DNA from: Ditylenchus dipsaci
Lineage: Eukaryota; Nematoda; Chromadorea; Rhabditida; Anguinidae
Length of the DNA: 64,000 nt
NCBI GenBank assembly: GCA_004194705.1
Contig: SADC01000234.1
Location: 1 to 64,000 of the forward strand
Direction of reading: 5' to 3'
The position numbers and the translations under genes are program-made. Of the stretch, positions 23,759 to 37,400 are shown piece after piece. Position 1 is the first letter of the stretch, and the number at the start of each line of letters is the position of its first letter. The notes beneath the pieces were generated by a model, which was not told the origin of the DNA, did not search any database, and saw only the letters and a list, made by a program, of their open reading frames with translations.

Positions 23759-24109
23759 CTCACAGGCGCCTTTTAAAAAGCTTTTTCATCTACCACTCGC
23801 TTTGTGTGGTAGATGCCACTGGTTGTACCATTTGTAACTATTTGTATCATGATGTTTTTATAACCATGGTCGTGAACGAGCAATGCAGCTTTGTCGCCCA
23901 GTAAAATTGGTGCTTTTCAGGCGCCGGCGTCTAGTTTTATAAATTTTTACTATGACTTGAAGGCATGAAATCAATAGTCGTCTTAGAGAAATCGCCGAAT
24001 CGAGCGGTTCAATAGCTTATAATGTAGCTCAGAAGTTGCTATCTACAACTGAACGTTGAGTTTATTCTAGCTGGGTACCAAAAAGTTTGAAAAAAATTAA
24101 AATGTATGT

Positions 24110-24970
24110 AAAAAGTGCAAGTCCCGTCCGCCGTCTTGGCGTTTTTCGCCGGCCGTCCGACCGGCCGTCCTTATTTTTTTTTGTTTTTGGCCGTCCGTCC
24201 TTCAAAAAAAAATTTTGCCGTCGGCCGGCCGTCCAATAATTCGCCGTCCTCTGAAATTCAGCCCCGGCCGTCTACCGGCCGTCGAGAACAAATTTTTTTC
24301 GCCGGCGTCCACCGGCCGCCCAAAGTCAATTTCTTTTTCCATCTGTTCTTATTGTAGTTTACATCCACTTTGGATTAGTAATCAGTGGTTACACATTTAT
24401 TATTGACGTTGAAATTCTTTCCTTGTTGAGCAGTTGCATAGCCGTAGATAAACGATGGATTTTTTAGATGGATACGAAAAATAAAAAATAAGACAAGCCT
24501 AGCGAGAGTATCTAGCTGAAATGTCTGGCAACAAACGACCTATTTTCGAGGCTCTTTTACAAGATCTCGATTTTGTGTGCCTTTATTTCCTTATTTCGGC
24601 CAGTTTCACATTTAAACACTTGCCTTGTTTAATAAAAATTCACATTAGAAGATGGATGTTTTTAAAATTCTTATTGCCATATACTAATTATTATGCCGTC
24701 ACAATTATCACTTTTGCCGTCACAATTTTTTACGCCATCCGATCTGCCGGCCGTTTTTATTTATTTTTTACCGGGCGTCCACTATCCCGTCCTGACTTTT
24801 CACCACCGGCCTTCCATCCGGCCGTCTTTTCGAAAAAGCAATTTACCGGCCGTCCGCCGGCCTTCCTTTGAAAAAAAAGTTCGCCGGCCTTCGGCCAGCC
24901 GTCCCCTTTCTTTTTGCTGGACGGCGGCCGTTCGACCGTCTCACTTTTTGGCGCCGTCCGCAAATTTTGT
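24110..24970. mobile_element. GGCCGTCC-rich element
   Basis: Two clusters (24120-24320 and 24730-24960) of GGCCGTCC and GCCGTC units surround an AT-rich middle. The same units make up the bounded elements at 35632-36044 and 57249-57623. The ends of this copy could not be fixed. Open frames here are by-products of the repeats. Confidence 0.5.
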
Positions 24971-25206
24971 CTGATTCTATAGCTTAGGCATCGAATGTGG
25001 TCACCCAAACTTAACATTTTTGAAACAGGTGAAAATAAGAGCAGAACATTGTTTTAAAGCAAAAAAAATGTTTGAACATTTTTGAAAAAAAAAACAGGGT
25101 GGACCAAGGCAATTTTTGGTGCCAATTTGGTGCCGATGCGAATCAATGGATTAAATGGAGCTTTTTGCACAGGATTTATATAATTTACATCATATTATGA
25201 TATTGA

Positions 25207-25212
25207 TTTATT
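25207..25212 (-). promoter_or_regulatory. Polyadenylation signal AATAAA of the myosin gene
   Basis: AATAAA on the minus strand, about 55 nt beyond the myosin stop codon, in AT-rich sequence. Position and sequence fit a cleavage signal; the cleavage site itself is not visible. Confidence 0.5.
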
Positions 25213-25264
25213 AGGTTGGCATAATTGATTTGGTATACTTTTATAATATGTCTACATTAATATT

Positions 25265-28200
25265 TTATTTACTGCTCGCAATGTAAATAGGTTCTTTAGT
25301 GTTCTCTTTGCTAAGATACATATATTGTCCTAGTAGGCGGGCCATCTCTTCACCCTGAATTTAATCAAAATAATTTTATATAAAAATAAGGTCACTAAAT
25401 CTATTTACCAGTTCAGTTTCAATGGTGACAACTTCATAGTCCACTTTTTGACTGGCTAGATATGTTAATTTGATTTCTAAGAAATGACAATCCGACAGTG
25501 TGTATTTGTTAGTCGATTCAATCTAAATTATTCAAACTTTAAATGTTCATAAAAGTTCTGTAAATTAACAACCCTCCCAAGTTCCATTTCACCCACATAC
25601 CGTAAAACCTCTAATAGTAGCCCCCCCCTTGATTCAAAATCGTTTTTTAGGCATTGTGTTTTTGACCCAATTTTTAGAAAATTTCTCTTACGCAAGTTAT
25701 CCTTCATTTTGTAGCTTATCTGACTGGCTACAAAATGGGCTGTAACTTGCATGAAAGCAATTTTCAAAAAATGGGTCAAAAACGCAATGCCACAAACATG
25801 ATATTGAAATAGAGGGGGGCCACTATTAGACGTTTTACGGTGGTTTGTCAAAATTACACAAATATTTTTATAATAGATTTCTGCCTTAAATTGTGTTTTT
25901 GACTTATATTTCACTGTTAATTACTAATCATATTATATACCGAAATGTAGATAGAAAATGGCAGCTAAATTTTGGTATATAACATGATCAGTAGCTATAG
26001 AAGCTCGCCCAGCGAAAAGTTCGCTAAATTGTACAATCCACCTGATTATGTAAAATGCTCTAGAACATGTTTTTTTTGATGCTTTGTGTTCTGAAACATG
26101 TTTAAAATACACTTTTAGGTTGTGGAAAGGCATTTGGTGTTTCAGCAAAAAAAATTAAACTTTTGATTTTTTTCCTTCTTCCCCTCATTGTTTTAAACTG
26201 TGACTGTTTTAAACCTGAATTTCACTCAATTCGTTTTCAAGTATCTGAAAATCGAAACAACGGGGGACCAAGGCAAAAGTCAAAAATTTGAATTTTTTTC
26301 AAAACGCCAAATGCTTTTCCGCAACCTAAAAATGTGTTTTTAGTGTTTTTGAGGGCGTAAAACAGCGAACAAACAAGTTTCAGGACATTTTCGATGATTG
26401 AGTGCATTGTACACTTGGGCTGAAAGTGATATCATGTATGTCATTACAACTTTTTCAATAGTTTTTGAAATGTCTGTTTACCCTGTTATTCCTTTATTGG
26501 AAAATTAGGCAAACTGGTATTAATAGAATCAAAAAAAACCGAAAAGATTACTTTCACCTTTATTTTCTGCCCTGATTATTACCTCATCCAAAGCATAGTG
26601 TTGCAAAACTTCATGTGAGTCGTTTGTGAGTATTCGAATGCCATGTCTGTTGACAGCGATCACTGAGTTCAGGAAAGTGTGTTTCTTAGTGACAGCTCGT
26701 CTGACGAAAAAGAAGGCTGCTCCGAAAAGAGCCCATTTCTCGACAATTTCTGAAAATTAGTATATTACTATGTTTTTAGGAAAGGCTTTTGCAGATTGTA
26801 TACAAACCCAAAAACTGTTGCCTAGCTTGAATTGGGGTGTAATTGTTGCTGAGTTCTCGACTTTTAGCTTGAATCCGATTGACCCACTGCTCGGCAGTTA
26901 TGTTTCCGAACTGCAAAATGGTCTTTGGCACAAGGCTCGGGATGTTGTTACTAAAATTACAACGGAAATAGGTAGTAGGTAAAAAAGAAAAAATTGTATA
27001 CGTGCTAATATCCAGGGCATTGCCTGTTGGATCACTGAAAAGGAGGAGAGCGCCAAGATGAGTTATGTCACTCTATAAATCCAAAACAGTATTGGAGTTT
27101 TTTAAATAAATTTTCATTAAAAATAATACTAAAATAGCAGCAGTCACATTTCCGTTGACCAAAGAAGTCAGTAATCCAGCAATGTAGTTTGGCATGATTT
27201 GGAAGAAAAGAGCATCTTTAATTACTTTTATACACGGAAGTTTGCGTAAAAGCCCAACCGCACGCCCCCTCCAGAGAGTATTTTTCGGTTCCCTTGATTT
27301 TTTTTCACCCTAATCCATTGCAATGTGGAGTGTGCTGGTATTTGGCCGCGAAACGGCCAAATACTCTTGGTGTTGTCGGTGCAACAGGTGTGAAAACGGT
27401 GAAAAATGGAAAAAGTTGGCTTAGAGAAAAATACTCTTTGGAGTGGGTGGGTACTTGGGCTGCTGTCGGGCATCTATGGTTGGATAATGAAATAATTAAG
27501 CAGATTTTTTTTACTTGACCAAATAACAGAACATTTTTTCAAAAAAAACTAAAAAATGAACTGAAAAACCAACCGCAATAAAGATCACTATCACTTCTGA
27601 GAGGATGGATCCAGACCGTCCTGGTCAGGATGAGAATGTATTCTTCTTGTTTGGAGTCTAGTTCTGTTATTACATCCAATATGTATTCATCGTTGTTCAA
27701 GGCTTTCATGGTATTGTCTATGCAAAAACCATTTATTGGAAAACAAATTCAAAGTAGAAATATGTATCACCTTTTTCGAGAATGTAGCACAAGCTGAACT
27801 CCTGCTGTTCTTCACTACTTCTCACCTAAAATTCTAACAGTATTTTTTGAATTAGGCAAATATACCGTACAACCTTCATTCCTTTCCCTCCCTACAAGTG
27901 ACAATTTGTTTTTGTGACTTTTTGGGCTTAGGCAAAGGATGGCCAGAGTACGTTAGGAGGGATTCAAACCTGTTTTTCGAATCACGAAAAAAGTACCAGG
28001 ATTGAAAAAACCCCCTGTTTTGATCAAGGAAAAATTCCACCCTCCCCATTCAGGGATAGAGCCAAATCAATAGATAATAAATATAATAATAAAATCGGAT
28101 AGGAGGTCAAGAAGACGGTCTAAAGAATCACCAATTAGTTGGGAAGAAAGGAACGTGCAATCCGGAAAGCGACATCAAATAAAAAACGAGTCCATGGCCA

Positions 28201-28482
28201 TTCAAGCGCCAATCCAGTACTACTGCGTCTAAGAAATTCAATGAAGCCGAAAATGAGGCTAAATTTGGATGAATTGGATGAAATTTGGAAATAAATTTAA
28301 TTTTAAATGAATTTTGTCACTTTCAGGAAGGGGTTAGAGGAACTGCGGTAATGTCAATTTACATTCATGTCCAAACACAGTTCTTGCACTATTTCCTCAG
28401 CCACAGTGACTGCTCGAGTGAATATTATTTTGCGATGGCCGCCTGGCAAATGGTAGAGTTGTCGGCGAATGTTTTTGCCGTT
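25265..28482 (-). CDS. Second FERM domain and C-terminus
   Basis: Exons 28363-28482, 27771-27825, 27574-27717, 27130-27215, 27002-27072, 26808-26950, 26583-26749, 25409-25522 and 25265-25354. F1: HLPGGHRKIIF and AEEIVQELC; F1-F2: EFSLCYIL, DEYILDV and VWIHPL; F2: IMPNYIAGLL and ARQQFLE; F3: VEKWALFGAAFFFV, VNRHGIRIL and a final GEEMARLLGQYM helix. All nine exons agree in phase without correction. The stop follows IASSK. Introns contain a TACCGTAAAACC-type MITE (25600-25840) and a hairpin repeat near 27300. Confidence 0.92.
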
Positions 28483-31400
28483 CTAAATACGATAAAAATT
28501 TGATGTAAAATTTTACTACAAGTAAAATTTCGCACCGTGGTAGCTTCTACTTCGGCGGCACTCAAAATAAATCTGCGGCCTCCATACCGAAATGTTTGCA
28601 TCAAATTGGCACGGCATTGGTTGGCAATGGCTAAAAAATCGGAATTTTATTGTAAAAGTGTACAATACACAGGTATGTACGCAAACCATGGTAGATGCGT
28701 CGATTGTCTCCAGCTACTTCATTCAAATACTTGAGCAAATATGGTTTCAGTGTCTCTGAGCATGCGAAATAAGCACTGACTATGGTAAACAGGCTCCAGC
28801 CACGAACCAAACTATCTGAATCACAATATTTTCAGCAATTTTTTTCATTTAAATTTTTTGGCACGGGCTTTTGGTTAAGGAGTGAAATTTTCATGCGTAA
28901 AAAAGTTTCGCTCTTATTTTTTTGGGCTGGAGTATAGAATCCACCCCCCCCCGTATGTGCTCAGATGAAGGAGACAACCTCATATTCGTTTTTATCGACC
29001 CCGATTTCATAAGAAAGCCGGTTATTTTTTTTTATTCTGATTTTAAAAAATTTCGAACCACAGGGGGGAGTTTTCATGAGGTTTTAGTCAAAATTTAAAA
29101 ACTTTAAATCGACGCCTTTCAAATTTTTGGAGCATAAGGGCTGCATAGGGAGAAAAAGGTTGTTATTACCGAGTACCGTTGAGTATTTTTTTTACTTTCA
29201 GCCTTCTGTTTAACTCTCCTCCATCTGAGTACTCTCCATAAGGGGAGGGGGTGTGGATTCTATATTGCAACTTTTTTTTGGCTTGTAATTAGGTGAAGCC
29301 AGCTACTGAAGCAAAAAACTCAAACTTTTTTATTTTGGATAATATTTTGAGTAATCTAACCTACGCTAGCCTACCCCCCTCTAATTAAAAATAATTGACA
29401 GGAGAGGAGGTGTGCGACAAGGAAAGAATGTACTTTTCTTAAATATATAGGGAAATGTTTTTATTTCAAATTTTACCAGGATTTTGACTTTTATTGGAGG
29501 TGACCTGCTTGACCAATTGACAATGCACCTCATCCCTAATAGGTACATATCTATGGCAAATGGACAATAATTCATAGACACAGTCAGTGTAGGTCTGACT
29601 ACGCTTCAAGTGTTCGTCGCCCATGTATCGCATTATACACAGGAAGGAGTCTTGGGCCAATTTGTCCGCTTCGCTGCTCTCCAAATTTAGCAAGGACTGG
29701 TTGATTGGGCGTGGTGAGAACTTGATTTTGTCTGAATTTTGAAATTTCGTGTTTTTGGTCGAAGCGTGAAACTTGAGTTACCTGTTATGTTCTTCCAAGT
29801 CCACTCTTTCTCTTAAAGTACCGAAATGGTGAATTGCTTGCTAAAAAAAATTAGGAAGACTTACTCTTTCTCTGCAAAGTGAATCCGGCATCAGTGTTGG
29901 AGCGTCGGAAGAACTAGCTGCAAATTCAGACATGGTGAAGTGGTCATCCTCACCTTCCAGTCCGTATATGCTTTGGTTTTCGGCGTAGTGGTTGGAATAC
30001 AACTAAAAATTAGATAGAAAGATGTGTATTTTTCGACAGTCGTTTATAATAATTTATCATTTTATGATCTTCAAAAGACCATGCCTGTTGCCGTTAACTT
30101 TTTTGTAGTTCGGGGAACATGTTTTAGTCTGTTCTAATAACTTACGCTGGCCCACCCTTGCCTAAGCCTGAAGACAAAAACGGGGCTAACTGGCAGTTTA
30201 TCGTAAAGCAGCGGCGATCGGTCAAAGTTGATCGTAGGTTCGATCCCCAGGTGCGATTAACTCTTTGTGAAAGTATATAATAGGTACTTATCCTGTTCAT
30301 CCCACGTGCATGCAAGTGTGTGAAATTCTTATTATTGGCGACGAGCAATGTCTGCTAATGACTTGAACTGCATACTATTTATGCCTTTTGTATTTTGTTT
30401 CAATCTTTTAATTTTATCCCTCATACTCTTTCATCAACATGTGTTCAGTACACACATTTTCTCAAAGGCAACCACTCCGGAGACAACTGCGGTCTCGTTT
30501 TGGGTGCTCACTCGACCCCCTAACTGCCAACCCCACGCGATTTTTTTGTATTTTTTTCATTTTTCACTCGTACGGCGCACGGGCATGCAAATTAAGTCAG
30601 TGTAACTGATAAAAGCGTAAAGGAGTAGCGCCATGTCATGGACATAAGGGCATCTCAGCGTTGGTTTGCAAAGTTTAGAAGTGGTGATTTTCGCTTTGAC
30701 AATGCTCCTCGTTTCGGCTGACCATTTAAGTTTGATGAAGATGGTCTTGGTTATGCGTAATTAGTGCGACGTAATTAGTGCGCCAGTAATTAGCGCGCCG
30801 TAATTAGTGCGCCGGTAATTAGTGCGCCAGAATGGCTGTAGATGGATTCATCTTCGATAAGTTCATCCCTGAACAATTTCATCCTCGGTAAATTCATCCG
30901 GTAAGTATATCCAGCAATGAATTCATCCTCCGCTAAATTCATCCTCTAAATCTCCGAGGCTACAGGTTCAAATCCCGGTGGGTGTAGACTTTTTTCTTTG
31001 CTATTTATACCAGTAAAATAATTTTTTAGGGATTAATTAACCTCAGGATGAGTAGGAAACCACTTGTATCCACCCTGGAAGGGTGTACCTCTGTTATAAC
31101 CTGAAAACTTTAGATTTAGCCAAAAGGTGTGAAAGACCATGGTATCCTACTCAAAAGCATGGTTTAACAGTGTTTGATAATTCCAAGAAAGTGATTTTAC
31201 AAACGAATACAGTCGACCCTCGTTAAACCGGCACCCCCTCAAGTTCGTTCCCACCTAGGGTCCGACACTTTTTTTACCTCGATTTTTAAAGCCTTTTGCC
31301 AGTTGTCTTCGGCCAGTCTAGTCCAAAATATCGCAAGGATTTAGATTTTGCCGATCGTTTTTAAAAATCTGAACAGTTATGCCGTAAAGACCCGCGGTAC

Positions 31401-34400
31401 TCGATAAACCGGCACCCCCCTTTCAAAAATGGGTGCCGGTTTATCGAGTACCCGCGGGTCTTTACGGCATAACTGTTCAGATTTTTAAAAACGATCGGCA
31501 AAATCTAAATCCTTGCGATATTTTGGACTAGACTGGCCGAAGACAACTGGCAAAAGGCTTTAAAAATCGAGGTAAAAAAAGTGTCGGACCCTAGGTGGGA
31601 ACGAACTTGAGGGGGTGCCGGTTTAACGAGGGTCGACTGTACCCCGGTACCGAGTTAGGTAGTCCCTCAGTTGCCTGGAGGGTGCTATAACCATTAGGCA
31701 AGTGAGGTAATTACTAGGTGGCCACCCCGAACCACTAGGTGGCCAATCCAAACAACCAGGGAGCAACCAGGGTGGTATACTTGACGATTACCTCAGCCAC
31801 AACCTCAGCCGGCTTAGGTGTGAAAATTTCACATCAGCCTCAGCCGTTAGCCGGGCCCAAAATTTTAACTGAGCCGTCATCACCCTGGTAGCAACCCCAA
31901 ACCACTGGGTAAAATCAGGTACCCCTATCTAAATACCGTCACTTGAGCACTAGTACCTGGACACTTCAATACCAGCTTGTCAGTACCTCAAAGTTGAGTT
32001 GCCAAAACTGCGATGAGAACATGTGTTTTGAGGCTGTTTGTTGATAAAAGTTAGTTTGTGTTACTAACATTGTTTGGGATACTAACCTGGCGGTTGAGGT
32101 ACCCTCTACGGGTTAAGGATGCCAACTAGGTGCTTGCGGCACCATCCAAGAGGTCAGGGTTCCCTTCCAGTTATGGTTACGATTCTGAATTCTCCTAGAG
32201 ACATTCTGGCGCACTAATTACGCATAACCTTTAAAAGAAGATGGTCATCAAACAACACGGGAATTGGCTGAAAAAATGGATTGCGGCAAGACAACAGTTG
32301 AGGAACATCTTCACTCAATATGACACTTGACAAATTTCCCGAGCCGCTTCAGTCGCTTTTTGACCTTGGTTGAATGCAAAAAGGAGATGTGTCGAAAATG
32401 CGTTTTTTCATCAACTTGACAGTTCATTTGAAAGGCCTAAAACTATGTTAAAATCTTTACGTGTAAGAAAGTTGTAAAAACATATGGACGATACGGAAAA
32501 GTGCCCGCGTTTGGGGTAAAAGTGCCCGCGTTTTTTCGTTCTAGTCAAAAAGGCGAAAAAGTGCCCGCAACATATGTTGTAAAATATATTAGTAGCAGAA
32601 AAATAGTGCTTCATTTCCGTATATAATGCTCTATTATGATAAAAAATAACAACCACAGCATGGCAAGCGTTAGAAAAAAACGACATTACTTTCCGGCCGA
32701 CCCAATATATAAAAACCCATGTAAAAGTTTTTTGAGAAGGAAAAAAGGTGCTGGTCTCACTCTTTACTCCGTGTCGCGCATGCGTATGATCATCTATGGC
32801 AAGGCTTCATAGTCAAGCCAATATTAATTTTGAATTTCAAAAATCTTTGATGATTATCAAAGATTTTTTTGCCATTTTTATAAAATCAAATACTTTGAGA
32901 ACCCTCGAAAGCGCTAGTCGCGTCAGGCTTGCTGAAGGACTTTCCTCACAGCCGGATAGATCATCCAAAACAAAGCTGTAAGCCGAAATTCTACAGTCGC
33001 CTTTCTATTTAACGATCCATTTTGGCATCTTCTTGGCGACGTTAAATCAACAGGCGACTGCGTTGGCAAAAAACTTGTATTTTGACTCAATTGTGTTATA
33101 AAACAACTCGAATAATGTTTTTTATTATCACATATGTTGAGCACAAATATAATTTGATTTGCAGATAATATGAAAGATAGAGAAAAGCTTGAGCCCCCCA
33201 GCCTGTTTGGGTCGCTTATCTCATATTTGCAGACAAGATCAACAAAATGTATCAGAATCACACCTCCTAAACTACTACTTGGGTGTTTTACTCGAGGGTA
33301 AAACACTTGAAGGTTGGCAACAAAAATAGTGAGAGAGATTAGTAGTCGCTTGAGCAGTTCAATATGGGTGCTGTGGAGGTGGCAATTGGGATGATGGGGA
33401 TGCGAGTCCAGGTTGTTGCTGTGAAGGAGGGGATAGTCCAGGAGTATGGTTGAGTGCTTGTGGCTGCTGTTGATACATTTGTGGAGGCCCTTGGCCCGTC
33501 GGCATGCCTCCCTAGCTCTACCATCATAGAATAAAGGTCTTGGAGGTTCACATTCTTCGTAGCTCCATGGTGGCCATTTAAAACTGAAAAGGTCAGGAGG
33601 TTTGGAGGTTGTGGCAATAAAGGGTAGTGCTTGCAAAAGATTGCAAAAAAAATTTAGTAATTTAAAAAAAACCAAAATTTAGAAAAGGCGGCATATTCAA
33701 GCTTAAAACGATTGCGTATAACGAATTTATTCATCCTGATTTCGTTAAGTAAAGGAACCTATCATTTGGGGCACTTGTTCACTTAGGGGGCACATTTTAT
33801 ATATTGTCTAAATCATGTTTAAACGACTCCTAAGTGATTTTTATAATCTTTAAACGGTAAAAAAGCTGTTTTCCAACATTTTCTTAGATAAAAAACCGAT
33901 TTTTTCGAAGAAAAAAAATTAGACTAAAATTTGACAAAGGCATATTTCTCGAAATTTTTTTCTTCTAAATTCTTTTTTCTGAAAACCAATCCTAAAGACC
34001 CCAAGCCTCTAAAAACAAACCCGAACCACCCACGATAACCCAAACATCTCAAACCACCCCAGACCACTTCAGCTACTATAATCAAGGGTTTTTGTGAATT
34101 TGGGGTGCTTTAGAGCCTTGGTAGAGTTTTTGGGTGTCTGGAATTGGTTCAGAATATTTTGGCATGCTTTGGGTTAGTTTGGAGTACTTCGGAGTAACTC
34201 ACGATGTTTTCGGTAGTTTTTAGTGCTCTGGGCGGGTTGAGTGTTTTCGAGTGTTTATCGGGAAAAACGGAAAGTTTTTTTAGAACACATATGGAGCGTA
34301 TTTTTTATGCCGAACAACAAATCGCGTAGCACCACTTATTCTGTATCTGTTTGACGTTTCAGTAGAGTAACTGACAATTTGCCCATGTTCAATCCATAAT

Positions 34401-37400
34401 CATGCCACTCATATCAGTCAATGTGTGTAATTTGTGTGTTTATGAATTTTACAAGTCTTCAAATTCTTCAAACTGTCACAACCTGTCAGAGATATTGCGT
34501 GTTTGACCCAGCACTATATACAAACTTTACCTGACAGCAGCCATGCAAGACAACATTTCGTGAACTTCCAGGATATCATCTCAGTGTTAAAAAATTTCGA
34601 TTATGATTAAAGTAGTCAGCAACTTTCTGATGAGTTTCAATTTCCCATGGCTGGTAGGTTCAACGAACAAACTGCGTCCGAACGGCCACAATGACCAAGA
34701 CATTATATGCCAACTTTTTTTTACAATCCTCGATAGGTTTCAGAACTCAAATTTATATAACAAAATTGATTCAGACCATTTTTGTGAAGAAATTTTCATT
34801 GTGTCATCTGCCAGAAAATGTCGTCATCGATATTTTTTTATGAGCCCAATTTTTTCAACAGAAGTGCGCTGATTACTTAAAGTCCATGGCGAAGTTTTTC
34901 TACAATCTGATGTACCAGTCTCTGTGCTCGCGTTTTTTAAAAGATCATATTATTTGCGCGCAGCGGCATGCGCAAAATGTGAATTGGTGGGGGACACTTC
35001 TCTTTCGTCTCACACTGTACTCTTCGCAGTCACATCAGACGACTCGAAAGAGTAAAGTGCCAGATGAAAGAAAACTGTCTTCCGCCAATTTCAAATATTG
35101 CGCATGTCGCTGCGCGCAAAAACCATGGTCCTTTAAGCAATATTTCCATAAGTCGGTCAATTAAATTACAGCTCGCTTTACTTCTGTTAAGATTTTCAAT
35201 ATGTGTTAATAGGTTTTCAGTAGGTTTATTTTCAATAGATTTTCATTCAGTGTAAATAACAAGTTTATTAAAGTGACGATACTGAAACGCCAGTGAAGAA
35301 AGCATCGGGCTGAGTGATACAAGACGAAGAATCCGACCTATCTTTGCTAATATAATTTTTTTCCTGGAAAAAAGTTTCTTCGGGTGTTTTCGCTAATAGT
35401 GTTCACAGTCAAATAATAAACTGCTTGTAGCAGGTCAAATAATTGAAGTTCGTAAGTTTATCAATGTTAGTGAAAAGGTTAACTACCGTAAAACCAGTAG
35501 TAAACCAATAGGAGCCCCCACCCCCCCCCCGGTTCGAAGTCATGTATTCGGCAAAGTGTTTCAGACACACCTTTCAAAACTTGTCTTAGGCAAGTTACCA
35601 CGATCTCAGGGGCTACAAAATGGGTGGTGACCATAGTGGTGCCGCCGTCCTTTGCCGTCCTAATTGTTTTCATCGCCGTCCTGCATTTTCACCAAATTTT
35701 TTATAACGGAACGCTTTTATTATTTTACATCATATAGTCAGTTTTTATTTTTCTACCTTATTTTTGGGTGACCGTCCCGGTTTTCTTTCACTTTTAGTTC
35801 AAAAAAATTAGGCCGTCCTGATTTCTCCGATTTTTTTGAAAATTTTCATGTGAAATCAGGACGGCCTAATTTTTTTGAACTAAAAGTGAAAGAAAACCGG
35901 GACGGTCACCCAAAAATAAGGTAGAAAATAAAAACTGACTATATGATGTAAAATAATAAAAGCGTTCCGTTATAAAAAATTTGGTGAAAATGCAGGACGG
36001 CGATGAAAAAAATTAGGACGGCGAAGGACGGCGGCACCACTATGGTGGTGACTTGTATGGAAGCAATCTTCAAAAAGTGGGTCAAAAATGCAATGCCACA
36101 AACCCAATTTTGAACCACGGGGAAGGAGGGCTACTATTACAAGTTTTACGGTATGCAGGTTGCATGAATAAGCGAAGGCCAGTGGTGGCCACGTAAGGTT
36201 TTGTAGAGGCCCAGGAAAAATTCGATCCTTTGATATCCTGCTTGCAAGTCGGTGCTCTGACTAGTTGAACTATTGGATCGTAGCAGGCCTGTTTCTTATT
36301 TCTCTGCTATCTGCCTCGCTTGGACACATGGACAAACTTTATTCCTCCAACGAAATCAGGAAAATATACGTTGCAACTTGTTCCAATTTAGCATTCTATA
36401 CCGCTGTTTCTTAATTATGTTGTATTGCATTTTTACAGAAAACATAAAATTCGCTTGCTTTTCGTGTGCGTTTACAACAGTTTACCAGGCTCAAAGCCTG
36501 AATGCCGACAAATGGTGTTACGGACATGTTGCGTTAGTGTGTTTTGCGACTCGGAAAAGCTGGCAAACGTTTAAAAAAGACGCTTAAACCAATAAGTTGC
36601 GAGTTATCTCTATGTAGTATTTGGGACGGTGGGAGGGTTTCAAAGGCCAAAACAGGCGGACTTAAAAAATATTTTTTGTCTCGAGAGGGATTTAAAAATA
36701 TACAGTCAATTTTGAATTTCAAAAGCCATTTGGCAGCAAATCGAACACGCTAAGCACGAATTTGCTGTCAGCAATTAGGTATTGTCTGTTGCAAAAATGT
36801 CTTTATAGGCGCCGACAGGCGCCTGCCGACACTTGCACTGTAGTATGCCAGCAGCTTATAAAAAACAAAGTGCTGTAAATATCGATTATCTTTTGCAAGC
36901 ACTTATGGCCTAAACTAAAATCACTCACCTAAAACAACAGCAATTGACTTTGTGATGGACTGTTTGCTTGTAAGCTCCTGTTCCCCAACTGGCATTTCTC
37001 TTGCTTCTATTCCCCAAAACCCTCCACCTCCTGCACCCCCACTGTAATATCCTCCATTGGCATATTGAGTAGTTTTAGTAGCTGCTGCTGCCCCTGTGCC
37101 CCACTCTGCTGCTGATGGTGCCACTCTCTGTGATGGTGGTGTGACCTGCTTTTGGCTGCAGCACCGGCCGCACTCCTTCCAAAAGTGCTGACCCCTCCTG
37201 CCGTGTACTCATCCATCTCCCTCTGGCGTTCATAAGCTGCTAAACCACTTCTGGCGGATGCCTCTTGGTGTGCACTAGCACCCACTTTTTGGGCTGCTGG
37301 CCTTTGTAGATTTCCTGAGCAGCGTAATCTTCGTATCTGGATGAAGGTGCTTGAATAGCTTTATGGCCACCACCTCGACTGGAATAACCCTCGGCGAGAT

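Larger units (their letters stand above)
30640..32705 (+). mobile_element. Mariner remnant, split by a later insertion
   Basis: Before the insertion (30640-30748) the plus strand reads SQRWFAKFRSGDF then DNAPRFG, matching the helix-turn-helix region of mariner transposases. After it (32230-32330) come HQTTRELAEKM and TTVEEHL, the next part of the same domain. The right end, 32675-32705, is on the complement TATTGGGTCGGCCGGAAAGT, a mariner inverted repeat. Stops and lack of the catalytic part show it is dead. The left terminal repeat was not found. Confidence 0.65.

Noticed and set aside
23474..23837. Open frames around 23.5-23.8 kb on both strands
   Set aside because: They read through the hAT-like MITE at 23624-23758 and its flanks and have no independent support.
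24115..25017. Proline/arginine-rich frames on both strands
   Set aside because: They come from GGCCGTCC repeats of a mobile element; both strands are open and have no domain.
27228..27518. Possible extra exons near 27300 on either strand
   Set aside because: The sequence matches a dispersed repeat with the GGCCGCGAAACGGCC hairpin (also near 12640), and the flanking FERM exons join without it.
32923..33675. 250-codon minus-strand frame taken as one gene
   Set aside because: Only the part 33362-33583 makes sense, and in another frame (Pro/Gln-rich linker exon). The rest runs through intron and repeat sequence.
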